The notes under the pieces: model-generated | What the model saw: the letters and a program-made list of their open reading frames with translations, nothing else | Databases searched by the model: none | What the model was told of the DNA's origin: nothing | Translations under genes and position numbers: made by a program | Part shown: piece after piece, positions 1 through 8,785 of the stretch | How positions within the stretch are numbered: the first letter of the stretch is position 1 | How the letters are laid out: every line of letters begins with the position of its first letter | From: Deferrivibrio essentukiensis | GTDB lineage: Bacteria > Chrysiogenota > Deferribacteres > Deferribacterales > Deferrivibrionaceae | DNA: 64,000 nt | Reading direction: 5' to 3' | Assembly: GCF_020480685.1 (NCBI RefSeq) | Contig: NZ_JAJAFU010000002.1 | Coordinates: forward strand, 62,001 to 126,000

Positions 1-300
1 CTTATCAGTCGGGATATTCATCTTTGGTAGCATAAATTCGATCAAACCTCTGCTAATATTGTAATACTCTTTAGCCTCAATTTTTGCTGCGGGCACCTCT
101 TCCTTTGTCCTAACATCGATAAGCACAAAATTTGCCTTGCCTTTAATTAAGTCCATAAGCTCCTGAGGGGTTATCTCCTTAACCATTTGCTTTGCAGCAC
201 TTACCATCGCTTTGCTGTTGTCAGCAACAGGGTTTGCCTCAGCAAATACGCTAAAGCTAAAAGCCATCAAACAAAATAATGCTAATAAAAATCTTTTCAT
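1..300 (-). CDS. exported rhodanese-like protein (partial)
   Basis: N-terminal 100 residues of a protein that runs off the left edge, so no stop is visible. It opens with a signal peptide (MKRFLLALFCLMAFSFSVFA, cleavage expected near residue 20). A rhodanese-like fold follows, beginning around residue 42 (ITPQELMDLIKG) with the typical LIDVRTKEE strand-turn. The catalytic-loop region lies beyond the edge, so sulfurtransferase activity cannot be judged. Exported single-domain rhodaneses of this kind are common in anaerobic respirers and are thought to handle sulfur or sulfide in the periplasm. The ATG at 300 has an AGGAGGTG ribosome site just upstream and a near-consensus promoter at 325-354, so the start is secure. 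Confidence 0.8.
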   Translation of the reverse strand, partial: MKRFLLALFCLMAFSFSVFAEANPVADNSKAMVSAAKQMVKEITPQELMDLIKGKANFVLIDVRTKEEVPAAKIEAKEYYNISRGLIEFMLPKMNIPTDK

Positions 301-324
301 ATTCCACCTCCTGAAATATAATAA

Positions 325-354
325 AATATACCACATAAAAAAAAATCTTGTCAA
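325..354 (-). promoter_or_regulatory. sigma-70 promoter of the rhodanese gene
   Basis: On the minus strand TTGACA (349-354) and TATATT (325-330) are separated by 18 bases, about 20 bases before the AGGAGG ribosome site of the rhodanese gene. The match to the housekeeping consensus is strong. Confidence 0.75.
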
Positions 355-411
355 CCTATCTGTTCATTTATTTACAAATTGTTAAAAATTATAAACATAA
401 TCTTTTAATTT

Positions 412-439
412 AAAAAGCATTCATCCTTATTGATGAATA
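412..439 (-). terminator. terminator after wrbA
   Basis: A 7-bp hairpin (ATTCATC/GATGAAT, loop of 6) sits just past the wrbA stop and is followed on the minus strand by GCTTTTTAAATT. The stem is AT-rich, so strength is moderate. Confidence 0.5.
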
Positions 440-445
440 ATTGTC

Positions 446-1060
446 TTAACATTTTAGTTTTTTTGCTACTTCTGCAACATGGCGCCCCTGAAACTCTGCT
501 ATTGCAAGTTCATTTTCACTTGGCACTCTGCTGCCATCGTGGTCAGTAATCGTGGTGGCACCATAAGGTGTGCCGCCGGTAATCTCTTTCATATTAAGTA
601 ACCTTTGCTCCGAATAAGGTACACCTACGACTATCATACCGTGATGAAGCAGCACTGTATGAAAGCTCGTCAATGTAGTCTCTTGGCCGCCATGTTGTGA
701 AGCGGTGGAAGTAAACACAGAACCAATTTTGCCTATCAATGCACCTTTTGCCCAAAGGCTCCCTGTCTGGTCTATAAAATTTTTCATTTGGGAAGCCATA
801 TTGCCAAATCTTGTAGGTGTCCCAAAGATGATTGCATCCGCATCGGCTAAATCTGATACATTTGCCACAGGGATATGTGAAAAACTCTCCTTGGCATCAA
901 ATGCTCCGGCATTTTTTATCTGCTCTTCACTCATAAGCTCAGGCACCTGCAGTAGCTTAACACTGACACCTTCAACCGATTCAGCACCTTTCTTAACTGC
1001 TTCAGCTAATTTATAAACATGTCCATATAAACTATAAAATACAACATATACCTTTGTCAT
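446..1060 (-). CDS. wrbA: NAD(P)H:quinone oxidoreductase, WrbA family
   Basis: 204 residues, normal length for type IV WrbA. This flavodoxin-like FMN protein reduces quinones by two electrons and so avoids semiquinone radicals. The FMN phosphate loop is at the N-terminus ([17 protein letters not shown]). The family signatures [18 protein letters not shown] (residues about 80-97) and [13 protein letters not shown] (about 117-129) are present, and the C-terminal half carries the usual [12 protein letters not shown] segment. An AGGAGGAAG site precedes the ATG. It is a single-gene unit with a terminator behind it and a paired GTAACA motif in front, which suggests control by a dedicated, perhaps redox-responsive, repressor. 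The protein is expected in the cytoplasm. Confidence 0.95.
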   Translation of the reverse strand: MTKVYVVFYSLYGHVYKLAEAVKKGAESVEGVSVKLLQVPELMSEEQIKNAGAFDAKESFSHIPVANVSDLADADAIIFGTPTRFGNMASQMKNFIDQTGSLWAKGALIGKIGSVFTSTASQHGGQETTLTSFHTVLLHHGMIVVGVPYSEQRLLNMKEITGGTPYGATTITDHDGSRVPSENELAIAEFQGRHVAEVAKKLKC

Positions 1061-1087
1061 ATCTTCCTCCTTCTAATTCATACTGTA

Positions 1088-1140
1088 TAAGTAACATATA
1101 TCTATTGTTTTAAAAAGCAAGGCTATTAATGTGTTACTTA
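1088..1140. promoter_or_regulatory. paired inverted half-sites before wrbA
   Basis: TAAGTAACA (1088-1096) and its exact reverse complement TGTTACTTA (1132-1140) lie 35 bases apart in the wrbA upstream region. A possible wrbA promoter (TTGCTT with a -10 overlapping the proximal half-site) lies within this span. The arrangement suits an operator for a dimeric repressor. No protein is identified. Confidence 0.4.
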
Positions 1141-1183
1141 ATCGTAAATTTTGCATTAATCCGCTTTAGTAAATCAAAACTAT

Positions 1184-1211
1184 TTGACAATTATCACTGA
1201 TATCGTAATAA
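1184..1211 (+). promoter_or_regulatory. promoter of the hotdog-fold gene
   Basis: TTGACA (1184-1189) and TAATAA (1206-1211) with a 16-base spacer. The start site would fall near 1218, just before the ribosome site of the gene starting at 1238. The TTG inside the -35 box is therefore not a start codon. Confidence 0.6.
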
Positions 1212-1237
1212 TCTTCAAAAATTTTAAGGGGGACTTT

Positions 1238-1762
<525 letters not shown>

Positions 1763-1905
1763 GGGTTAGATATTTTGTTGTAGATGTCAATATTTTTTGG
1801 AATAAATATACAATCTGGTGTCTTTTAAAAAAAGCCTTATAAGACTTTGAGTGAAACTTGCAAACGGATTTTTGCATCGCGACTTGCAAGCATTGTCTAA
1901 ATAAT

Positions 1906-1936
1906 AAAAAAAAGGCCGGCAAACACCGGCCTTTTT
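1906..1936 (-). terminator. rho-independent terminator after DUF3373 porin
   Basis: GGCCGG (1914-1919) pairs with CCGGCC (1926-1931) around a 6-base loop, flanked by an eight-A run on one side and a T5 run on the other. It ends the minus-strand porin transcript and could also work in the other direction. Confidence 0.9.
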
Positions 1937-1955
1937 AATAATAATCTGATTCAGA

Positions 1956-3767
1956 TTAGAATCTGTATGTCATCTTAAGGTAGAACTGATCAACCTTGTC
2001 AACTACAGGCATTAAAGTGTTGAAAGCTGTAGCATCTTCAATCTTAACAGGCTCACCCATAAAGTTACCACTGTTAGTGTATTCGTAATCATAGTGGATG
2101 TAGCCAAGTGTAGCAAAGAAGTTGTTACCAACGATTGGCTGATGATAGTATACTTCATATACATCACCACGAGTAGCAAGTTTCTGAGCATCATAAGTAA
2201 GGATAAATGGCTGCCAGTACTTTGTACCGTGATTGTATTCAACACCAAGTTTACCACCCAAGAATGGCAATTCAGGTGTCATAACACCAAGCCAATACAT
2301 ATGACCTGTACCGTCCATCATCTGATCCATGCCCATGAACTGATACATTGGATTAGCTGATCTGTTAGTAGGATCAGTCTTGCTCATAGAGTATGAAGCA
2401 AACCAGCTAAAGTCAAATGTATAACCTTGAGCTATGATAGAGTGAAGGTCGATATTACCAACTTCGCTCATAGGCTCAACACGTGAAACAAATCCGCCAT
2501 AGTTAGGATTTAAAGTGTATTCATCGTATTGTCCATCAAGATTGTAATCATTACCTGACACATAGAATGGAAATACTGCAGTACCGATAAATCCGTCAGT
2601 CAAGCCGTAACCGTGAGCCCAGTTGTAAATGACTTTGTAGTCCTCATTATCAAAAAGCTTAACGATAGCACCAAAGAAATGAACATCATTTACATCAGCC
2701 TGTGCATTCATAGAGTTGAGCGTGCCGTAGCCACCTTCGTAGCCCTGACCATAGCAGAATTTAACGTTAAGCCCTGGGATACCTGTCAAATCAGCAAGGT
2801 CAAATCCTAATGAACCACCATCAAAGTTCATCTGAATGATTGTACCTGCAGGTGAGCCGCCAAGCACTGCATTTTCATGGTTTTCCATACCATAACCGTA
2901 AGCAGCAGGACGACGACCAAAAGAGAAATGCCAGTGAACATCACCGATGCTGTTTTTATACACAAAGTAAGCTCTTTCAACCCTTAAAGTATCATCTGTT
3001 GGCACCTGAGCAGAGTTTGCATCTAGTGCCATACTCCCCATTGTGCCGTTGAAGAAGTGGAAAGGTGTAGAATCTCCAAAAGTCTTGAACATTGTAAGAC
3101 GGCCGCTGAAAGAGAGATTTTCATTCACTTTGGATGAAAGTCTTAATCTGAGTCTGTTAGTAAGCATGAAATCGTTGTTAGTGTCGTATTTCTTGGGTTT
3201 GATAACACCAAAAGTTGTTTTAAGAGCATCTAAATATTGGGCAGGAACAGTACGGGAAGATAACATACCAGCAAAAGTGTTCATAGCAAAAGCCTGATAT
3301 CCTCCCTGATCAGTAGTTGGATCTGGAGCTCCCATACTCATTAACATACCAACAATTTGAGGATTCATCATAACCTGGCCAAAATCAGCGTAATAGTTTG
3401 ACATAAACGCATCATTAAAACCATCACCATTACTATCCCATGCAGTTGAAGTAACTCCGTCTGTAACATCGCCATCAGTTTGAGCAAGACTATCAGCCAA
3501 CCATAACCCCATCATATCACTAGCAAATTCAGGCAATGCCCTTACGTTTTTGTACTGTGTGCTGTCAAGTCTTGTCATAAACTCTGCACTGATAGAAAGC
3601 TTGTCTGTTGCAGTGTGTCTTGTGTTTTTGGACACAAATTTGTTCATAGTGTCTACCTGAGTCTGAAGGTCTGCAATCTGCTTTCTCAGCTGATCAAGTT
3701 CAGAATCAGCAAACGCAAAAGTTGAAACCAATAAAACCCCTAAAATTACACTTAAAAGTTTTCTCAT
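1956..3767 (-). CDS. outer-membrane porin-like protein, DUF3373 family
   Basis: 603 residues from the ATG at 3767. The in-frame ATG 12 bases earlier contains the GGAGG ribosome site and is rejected. There is a signal peptide (MRKLLSVILGVLLVSTFAFA), then a short coiled-coil (SELDQLRKQIADLQTQVDTM) as in many anaerobe porins. A long stretch rich in aromatic, Gly and Asn residues with alternating polarity follows, ending in FYLKMTYRF, a classic C-terminal Phe beta-barrel signal. It matches DUF3373, a family found in Deferribacteres, Geobacter relatives and Epsilonproteobacteria; its cargo is not established. The gene follows a monoheme cytochrome in the same direction. A porin-cytochrome link to the outer membrane is conceivable but not shown. 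Confidence 0.85.
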   Translation of the reverse strand: MRKLLSVILGVLLVSTFAFADSELDQLRKQIADLQTQVDTMNKFVSKNTRHTATDKLSISAEFMTRLDSTQYKNVRALPEFASDMMGLWLADSLAQTDGDVTDGVTSTAWDSNGDGFNDAFMSNYYADFGQVMMNPQIVGMLMSMGAPDPTTDQGGYQAFAMNTFAGMLSSRTVPAQYLDALKTTFGVIKPKKYDTNNDFMLTNRLRLRLSSKVNENLSFSGRLTMFKTFGDSTPFHFFNGTMGSMALDANSAQVPTDDTLRVERAYFVYKNSIGDVHWHFSFGRRPAAYGYGMENHENAVLGGSPAGTIIQMNFDGGSLGFDLADLTGIPGLNVKFCYGQGYEGGYGTLNSMNAQADVNDVHFFGAIVKLFDNEDYKVIYNWAHGYGLTDGFIGTAVFPFYVSGNDYNLDGQYDEYTLNPNYGGFVSRVEPMSEVGNIDLHSIIAQGYTFDFSWFASYSMSKTDPTNRSANPMYQFMGMDQMMDGTGHMYWLGVMTPELPFLGGKLGVEYNHGTKYWQPFILTYDAQKLATRGDVYEVYYHQPIVGNNFFATLGYIHYDYEYTNSGNFMGEPVKIEDATAFNTLMPVVDKVDQFYLKMTYRF

Positions 3768-3827
3768 CGAAACCTCCATAATTAATAAATTTTACCTACC
3801 TTATAAGTAGGCTATCAAAATTAAAAC

Positions 3828-3846
3828 AAAGGGGGAAAACCCCCTT
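3828..3846 (-). terminator. terminator between cytochrome and porin
   Basis: GGGGG (3831-3835) pairs with CCCCC (3840-3844) with an AAAA loop, extended by A/T pairs. On the minus strand it is followed by TGTTTTAATTTT. It would end, perhaps only partly, the cytochrome transcript before the porin. Confidence 0.6.
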
Positions 3847-3858
3847 AATTAACCAATC

Positions 3859-4179
3859 TTAACCACAAGTTTCTGGCTGGTCAGAGTCAAGAGCGTGGCT
3901 GTGAAGATATTCAAACATATCTTCTACGTCCTTGTCGCTAAGTCCAGCTTTTGCTGAGCACTCTTTAATCTTTGGCAATGCTGCTTTCCACTGAGCCTGA
4001 GTCTTTGACACAGGGCTAAGTGCAGCTACACCTGCTTTTGAGCCGTCATGACAAGCAAGACGACAGCTTTTTTTCCATACTCTCTTACCTTTTCTTGCAT
4101 CACCAGCAGCGTAAGCTGAAGTAACCGCAAAAATTGCAATTGTTGCTAAAACCAAAGCTGTAAAAAGTTTCTTTTTCAT
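3859..4179 (-). CDS. periplasmic monoheme cytochrome c with CX3CH site
   Basis: 106 residues with a 24-residue signal peptide ending AYA. The only heme-attachment candidate is CRLACH (residues about 39-44), with three residues between the cysteines in place of two. The rest looks like a small class I cytochrome: GDARKGKRVWKKSC at the front, a helix ending LSDKDVEDMFEYLHS at the back. No Met ligand is obvious in the usual place (only DVEDMF), and a C-terminal Cys (PETCG) is present. AAGGAGG precedes the ATG. It probably carries electrons in the periplasm. The neighbouring porin and TorD genes point to respiratory metabolism, but no partner enzyme is in view. Confidence 0.8.
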   Translation of the reverse strand: MKKKLFTALVLATIAIFAVTSAYAAGDARKGKRVWKKSCRLACHDGSKAGVAALSPVSKTQAQWKAALPKIKECSAKAGLSDKDVEDMFEYLHSHALDSDQPETCG

Positions 4180-4259
4180 ACATGCCTCCTTATATTTGGC
4201 TAATGTGCCTTGTTTTATTTATATATTCAAAATAACCAATATTGACTTTATAATAAAAG

Positions 4260-4943
4260 CTATTCACAAAATACCTCTTCCACAATACCATCAAGGTCAT
4301 TAATAAACTCCAGCAGCCCCATTGCGAGCACCTTGTAAAAATCAATCCTTGCGTGCTCGATAATATTTTTACAAAATTTCTCACACATTGGCAATACTAA
4401 ACCGTACGATACAAGAAAAAATCCTTTGGCAGCGCTTATACCATCCACATTGAGTCTGCCAATCATTATGGAAATATATTCAAGCATTATATAAATATTG
4501 TCTTCCAGGTCTTTGCATTCCTCTTTCAGCTCAAAACCTGTTTTTATCATCAAATCTTTAAGCTTTATCAGATAATCGCTGTATAACAAACCTTCATCGG
4601 TGAGATAAACCGAAGCATAAGGGCTTGCAGGCACGCCGTCCTTATTTGTCACAAAAAGTCTTGTATACTCCACCTGCATATCATCAACCTTGTCAAGAAT
4701 AAGCTTTTGACCTGTATACTCTTCAAAAAAATCGTCAAAATATCTAACAGACTCTTTAAGCCTGCTGTATACTTTTACATCGGGGTATCTAAAGGCAAGG
4801 GATAAAAACATCAGAATGTTGCTAAGATTTATTACCGCTGTTTCATCATAGCGGTCAAAATTAATGACGATATCTTCCCAGTTGCCAGCCTTTGCGGTCT
4901 CTTTTATCTTTTGTAAATCAAAAGGTACTTTTAATTCAAGCAT
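4260..4943 (-). CDS. TorD/DmsD-family molybdoenzyme chaperone
   Basis: 227 residues, all helical. TorD-type chaperones bind the Tat leader and the apo form of DMSO-reductase-family molybdoenzymes in the cytoplasm and hold them until cofactor insertion. Diagnostic here is the EYTRLFVTNKDGVPASPYASVYL-type block (EYTRLFV, then ASPYASVYL, residues about 90-112), matching the family's E-x-x-R-L-F-x(n)-P-x-S-V-Y-L pattern. Also present are a preceding LAFRYPD segment and the C-terminal FYKVLAMGLLEFI helix. No molybdoenzyme gene lies in the window, so the client is encoded elsewhere or beyond the left edge. The start has only a weak ribosome site (GGTG). Confidence 0.85.
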   Translation of the reverse strand: MLELKVPFDLQKIKETAKAGNWEDIVINFDRYDETAVINLSNILMFLSLAFRYPDVKVYSRLKESVRYFDDFFEEYTGQKLILDKVDDMQVEYTRLFVTNKDGVPASPYASVYLTDEGLLYSDYLIKLKDLMIKTGFELKEECKDLEDNIYIMLEYISIMIGRLNVDGISAAKGFFLVSYGLVLPMCEKFCKNIIEHARIDFYKVLAMGLLEFINDLDGIVEEVFCE

Positions 4944-5040
4944 TTTTCACCATATTTGAATATTCCAACCATGCTATGTATCATTTTAAATAAAGAAATT
5001 TATTTGTAAAGACTTTTTTGTATACAATATGCAATTTTTT

Positions 5041-6180
5041 CTATATTAACTTTTTGTGCGCAAATAGATTTAAGAGCAAAATTACTCCTGCCATTGAAGA
5101 TAATAGTATCAAAAAGCTACTCCACCCGTATTTTTCATAGATAAGCCCTGGCAGGTATGATCCGATAATTCCGCCGAAATAATAAAAGGATACATACATG
5201 CCGTTTACAATCCCCTTATTTTTATCTGCATTTTTATTCACAAACCCAGACCCAACGGAGTGGAGCATAAACATCCCGCCGCAAAAGATAAACATATTGA
5301 TATATATCCACAGTAAATTGTCCATCTGAAATAGCAGCAGAGCCATTATATAAACTGTCGAACCTAAGATAAGGGATTTTCTATACCCTAATAATGCTAT
5401 AACTTTTACGGACAAAAGGCTTACCACAACCCCCATTAAATACCCCGAATACGCAAGCCCTGTTTTTAGCTCATTAGATTTACTGCTCAATTTTGAAAGG
5501 TGGTCGGGCAGGTAATTTAAAAGACCTGCAAAACAGAAAAATGAAAGAAAAATAGATATAAATACTACCAAAAATTTCTTGTCTTCAAGCACTACAAGAA
5601 TATCGCTAAACTTTGGTCTGGTAACGCTAAGAGTTACATCCTTTTCAAGGGATTTCACAAAAAATACAAGAATAATCAGACATACTCCCAAAAACAGGAA
5701 ACTAATCCGCCAATTAAAAACATAAGATATCAGCCCTGAAATCGCCCTACCTGCAAACCCGCCCACAATGGTTGAAGCGATATAAATCGACATAACCCTT
5801 TGGATATTTTCAGCATTTGAAAGTTTGGAAACATATGTCATAAGGGACGTCAAAATTGCAGGAATTAAAACCCCTTGAAAAAGCCTTATGCCAAGTATCT
5901 GATAAAAACTTACCGCAAACCCTAACATTATTTCACTCAACCCCAAAAGAAGCAGTGCCATCAAGATTATCTTCCTCGCCGATACGGTTTCCAATATTAT
6001 CCCGTATAAAAACGGTGAAAAACTAAGTGGAATAAGGGTAAAAGTTATTATAAGACCTGATGTGGAAGCAGAAAGGTTAAACTCTTTTGAAAGTATTGGC
6101 AATAGAGGCTGAGGTGCATATAATGCCGAAAATGTCAGAATCGCTGAAAAAATAATAAGAATCGTATTTTTAAAATTCAT
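5041..6180 (-). CDS. MFS transporter (YnfM-like)
   Basis: 379 residues with 12 predicted membrane segments in two halves. The N-terminal ALYAPQPLLPILSKEF and the loop between segments 2 and 3 (YGIILETVSARKIILM) fit the drug:H+ antiporter/YnfM-type branch of the major facilitator superfamily. The likely role is proton-driven export of a small molecule; the substrate cannot be read from sequence. It is transcribed toward torD from a separate unit, with flgF-like sequence upstream in the same direction about 27 bases away, so the two may share a message without being functionally linked. Confidence 0.85.
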   Translation of the reverse strand: MNFKNTILIIFSAILTFSALYAPQPLLPILSKEFNLSASTSGLIITFTLIPLSFSPFLYGIILETVSARKIILMALLLLGLSEIMLGFAVSFYQILGIRLFQGVLIPAILTSLMTYVSKLSNAENIQRVMSIYIASTIVGGFAGRAISGLISYVFNWRISFLFLGVCLIILVFFVKSLEKDVTLSVTRPKFSDILVVLEDKKFLVVFISIFLSFFCFAGLLNYLPDHLSKLSSKSNELKTGLAYSGYLMGVVVSLLSVKVIALLGYRKSLILGSTVYIMALLLFQMDNLLWIYINMFIFCGGMFMLHSVGSGFVNKNADKNKGIVNGMYVSFYYFGGIIGSYLPGLIYEKYGWSSFLILLSSMAGVILLLNLFAHKKLI

Positions 6181-6207
6181 CTATTTGGCATCTTGTATTT
6201 TTATAGT

Positions 6208-6831
6208 TTAAGATTTGATATCCAAAATATATCCCAACATTTCATCTGTTGTTTTAATGGTTTTGGTGTTTGCCTGCACATATCTCAGGTCTACTATATT
6301 GTTAACAATCTCCTTGGCTAAGTCAACATTTGAAGCCTCAAGAAAGCCAGGTATTATTTCATAAGAATTTTCCGGGACAGGTTTATCGTTGTCGCTAAAA
6401 ATATCTATTTTAAACACTTTTTGCCCGTTTACCAACAGATTCCCTTTGGTATCTATACTTATTTCATCATTATTGTTTAGATTGAGCCCGTCGGTAAGCC
6501 TCTCCCCATTTGCATTTACTATCTCTCTGTTTTTATCAAGATAAAAATTGCCTTCTCTCGTGAGATTTTCACCGTTTTCACCGTAAACTTTAAAATAGCC
6601 GTTTCCGTTTATTGCAAGGTCAAGATTTCTACCCGTATGGATAAGATAGCCTTGAGATTTATCGCTATTGACAGAAATTACCTTTACTCCCCCTTTTGAA
6701 AGCTCAGACAAAACCGAATATTGTGACTTATACGAGGTGGAGTTTACATTTGCGATATTATTGGCGGTAAGGGAAATCCTGTTATCACCCGCCACAATCG
6801 CACTTAACGCCGAATATAAACCCTGAATCAT
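6208..6831 (-). CDS. flgF: flagellar basal-body rod protein (FlgF/FlgG family)
   Basis: 207 residues from the ATG at 6831, which has AGGAG seven bases ahead; an in-frame ATG 33 bases upstream has none. The N-terminus MIQGLYSALSAIVAGDNRISLTANNIANVNSTSYK (key parts SLTANNIANVNSTSYK) is the conserved rod-domain helix. The middle LAINGNGYFKV is the hook-basal-body signature, and the C-terminus ASNVDLAKEIVNNI is the matching helix. The protein is shorter than typical FlgG (about 260), which favours FlgF. It would be exported by the flagellar type III system into the proximal or distal rod. No other rod, hook or ring gene lies nearby, so it is split from the main flagellar cluster. Confidence 0.75.
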   Translation of the reverse strand: MIQGLYSALSAIVAGDNRISLTANNIANVNSTSYKSQYSVLSELSKGGVKVISVNSDKSQGYLIHTGRNLDLAINGNGYFKVYGENGENLTREGNFYLDKNREIVNANGERLTDGLNLNNNDEISIDTKGNLLVNGQKVFKIDIFSDNDKPVPENSYEIIPGFLEASNVDLAKEIVNNIVDLRYVQANTKTIKTTDEMLGYILDIKS

Positions 6832-6895
6832 TTGCTTTCTCCTTATTTTTATATTATATTTCACTTATCGACATTTTACAAGGAGGATATTACTT

Positions 6896-7312
6896 ATGAA
6901 TAATATAACAGACGATTTTCTTAAGGAATTTTTAAAAAATGCTAAAGATATCGTAATTGTAGGCGCTTCAAACAAACCTGAAAGGGCAAGTAACGGTATT
7001 ATGAAATTTCTAATGGGGAAAGGGTATAACTGCTATCCTGTAAATCCAACCGAAGATGAAGTCTTAGGTGTCAAGGCTTATAAAAGTATAAAAGATGTCC
7101 CTGTTACCCCTGACTTGGTAGATGTATTTAGAAAAAGTGAAGCATGCCCTGAAATTGTTAGAGAAGCTGTTGAAAAGGGAGCAAAATTTATCTGGTTGCA
7201 AGAAGAGGTCTACAGCGAAGAGGCAAAAAAGATTGCCGATGAAAATAATATCCCTATTATTATGGATAAATGTATCTTTAAAGAATTTCTAAGATTAAAA
7301 ATGGTAGGATAA
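6896..7312 (+). CDS. CoA-binding protein, YccU family
   Basis: 138 residues, a single Rossmann-like CoA_binding_2 domain as in succinyl-CoA synthetase alpha subunits, lacking any ligase part. The nucleotide loop is IVIVGASNKPERASNG (residues about 18-33), followed by YPVNPTEDEVLGVKAYKSIKDVP and WLQEEV. Family members bind CoA in crystals, but their biological role is unknown. The start is supported by AAGGAGG 11 bases upstream. The gene is six bases from marC and probably shares its message. It is divergent from flgF, with 64 bases between. Confidence 0.85.
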   Translation: MNNITDDFLKEFLKNAKDIVIVGASNKPERASNGIMKFLMGKGYNCYPVNPTEDEVLGVKAYKSIKDVPVTPDLVDVFRKSEACPEIVREAVEKGAKFIWLQEEVYSEEAKKIADENNIPIIMDKCIFKEFLRLKMVG

Positions 7313-7318
7313 TTTTGT

Positions 7319-7921
7319 ATGGGGTTAATATTTTCTTCTTTTATCCATGTCTTTTTAAAGCTTTTTTTCATATTAACCCCATTTTTCGTCCTTTCTACAT
7401 TCCTTGTCATGACAAATGACTTTAGTGAAACAGAGAGGAAAAAAACAGCCGTCAAAGTTACATTTGCCGTCCTCTTAATTACTTTCACAATGTATCTATT
7501 CGGAAAATATATCTTTATGGTCTTTGGGATTACTATCGACGCTTTCAGGATTGGTGCAGGAGTGTTGTTATTTTTATCCTCAGTCAGCCTTGTCCAAGGG
7601 AAAACTATAAGCCAAAGCAATCAAAAAGAAGATATTGCCGTCGTCCCGTTGGCACTCCCTGTTACTGTCGGGCCGGGGACAATAGGTATCCTCCTTGTAA
7701 TGGCTGCAGAGAATAAATCTTTAACTTTAAAGTTAATAGACTGCGCAGGGTTATTCTTTGCCGTTATAGCTATTGGAATATTATTACTCTCTTCAGTCAA
7801 AATAGAAAAAATTATAGGTCAACGAGGGCTTGCCATATTAAGTAAAATAACAGGGCTGTTTATTGCATCAATTTCTGCACAACTTATATTTACCGGGATA
7901 AAAAACTTCTTATTTAACTAA
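7319..7921 (+). CDS. MarC-family integral membrane protein
   Basis: 200 residues with six predicted membrane helices, the usual size for MarC/YhcE/YchE proteins (UPF0056). The conserved TNDFSETERKKTA cytoplasmic loop (about 28-40) and the ALPVTVGPGTIGILLV segment (about 116-131) are clear. Once linked to multiple antibiotic resistance, the family is now regarded as being of unknown transport function. Its last 8 bases overlap the end of the convergent acyltransferase gene, so no terminator separates the two; each message must run into the antisense of the other. Confidence 0.85.
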   Translation: MGLIFSSFIHVFLKLFFILTPFFVLSTFLVMTNDFSETERKKTAVKVTFAVLLITFTMYLFGKYIFMVFGITIDAFRIGAGVLLFLSSVSLVQGKTISQSNQKEDIAVVPLALPVTVGPGTIGILLVMAAENKSLTLKLIDCAGLFFAVIAIGILLLSSVKIEKIIGQRGLAILSKITGLFIASISAQLIFTGIKNFLFN

Positions 7922-8699
7922 CAATATACGGATGCTCCCAACTTTTTAAATGCTCCTTTATAAATGATATGACAGCTTCATGTTCCTCATCGCCGCGACC
8001 CGTAATTGACATAGGCTTGCCAAATGCAAACCTTACCTTTCTTTCAGGGTATATTTTACCAAAATCCTTTATGAGTTTGCCGTTTGTCCAAGCATCAGTC
8101 TTAAGGGCTACGGGGACAACTTTTACACCGGCTTTTTTTGCCAACTTTATACCTATTGTGTTAAACTGCTTTGAATCAAACACGGGGGTCCTTGTAGTCT
8201 GTGGAAACACAATAACCGATACCCCTTTACTCAATTTTTCCGTGCCGTCATTTAATACAGTTTTTAAATCTTCTCTCGGATTATCCCTGCTTACTACAAT
8301 CGGGTCTCTTGCAACCATTATATGTCTAAATACAGGGTACTCTACGAGACTCTTTTTTACCACAAAGGTAACGGGTTTTTTAGGATGAATAAGGCAAGGT
8401 AATATAAACGTCTCAAGAGTACTCATATGGTTGCCGATAAATACTACAGGGTCAGGCTCATTTGCAAAGTTTTCGACACCCGTAACCTCTATCTCGCACC
8501 CAATACTTTCCAAAAGTTGAAGTGTATCATAACTACTCTTTACCCATTCATCATCATTGTATTTCCCTTTTTTTGCTATACTGCTCGAACTAAATACAAC
8601 CTTTAATAGACCTAAATAAAATTTAAGTGTAGGGAAATGTTTACTAAAGAAACCTAAAGTTTTCTTCTCTGTTTTATAATTATCCTTTAATGTTATCAT
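7914..8699 (-). CDS. lysophospholipid acyltransferase (PlsC-like) with variant motifs
   Basis: 261 residues. PlsC-type enzymes move an acyl chain from acyl-ACP or acyl-CoA to lysophosphatidate at the inner membrane. Block I is NHMSTLET (about 91-98), so the HX4D catalytic pair reads HX4E. Block III is FPQTTRTP (about 162-169), where most family members have FPEGTRS. The AKKAGVKVVPVALKTDAW segment (block IV) is well preserved. The ordered blocks make an acyltransferase fold certain, but the changed acid and motif III mean the substrate may not be lysophosphatidate. GAGGTAAA precedes the ATG. The gene overlaps marC tail to tail. Confidence 0.8.
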   Translation of the reverse strand: MITLKDNYKTEKKTLGFFSKHFPTLKFYLGLLKVVFSSSSIAKKGKYNDDEWVKSSYDTLQLLESIGCEIEVTGVENFANEPDPVVFIGNHMSTLETFILPCLIHPKKPVTFVVKKSLVEYPVFRHIMVARDPIVVSRDNPREDLKTVLNDGTEKLSKGVSVIVFPQTTRTPVFDSKQFNTIGIKLAKKAGVKVVPVALKTDAWTNGKLIKDFGKIYPERKVRFAFGKPMSITGRGDEEHEAVISFIKEHLKSWEHPYIVS

Positions 8700-8785
8700 A
8701 AAATTTACCTCATAAGCTTAAGTTTACTTGATTTAAAATGCTCAGCGATTATAATTTATTTACTCTTAAAATCAAGGGGGAAGAG

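Noticed and set aside
1184-1237. TTG at 1184 as start of the hotdog gene
   Set aside because: The TTG is the first half of a TTGACA -35 box and has no ribosome site; GTG at 1238 has AAGGGGGA.
3794-3811. Short CCTAC/GTAGG hairpin before the porin gene
   Set aside because: Only five base pairs with a seven-base loop; too weak to call a regulatory element.
7914-7921. Frame error at the marC/acyltransferase overlap
   Set aside because: Both proteins have normal C-termini, so an 8-base convergent overlap is real.
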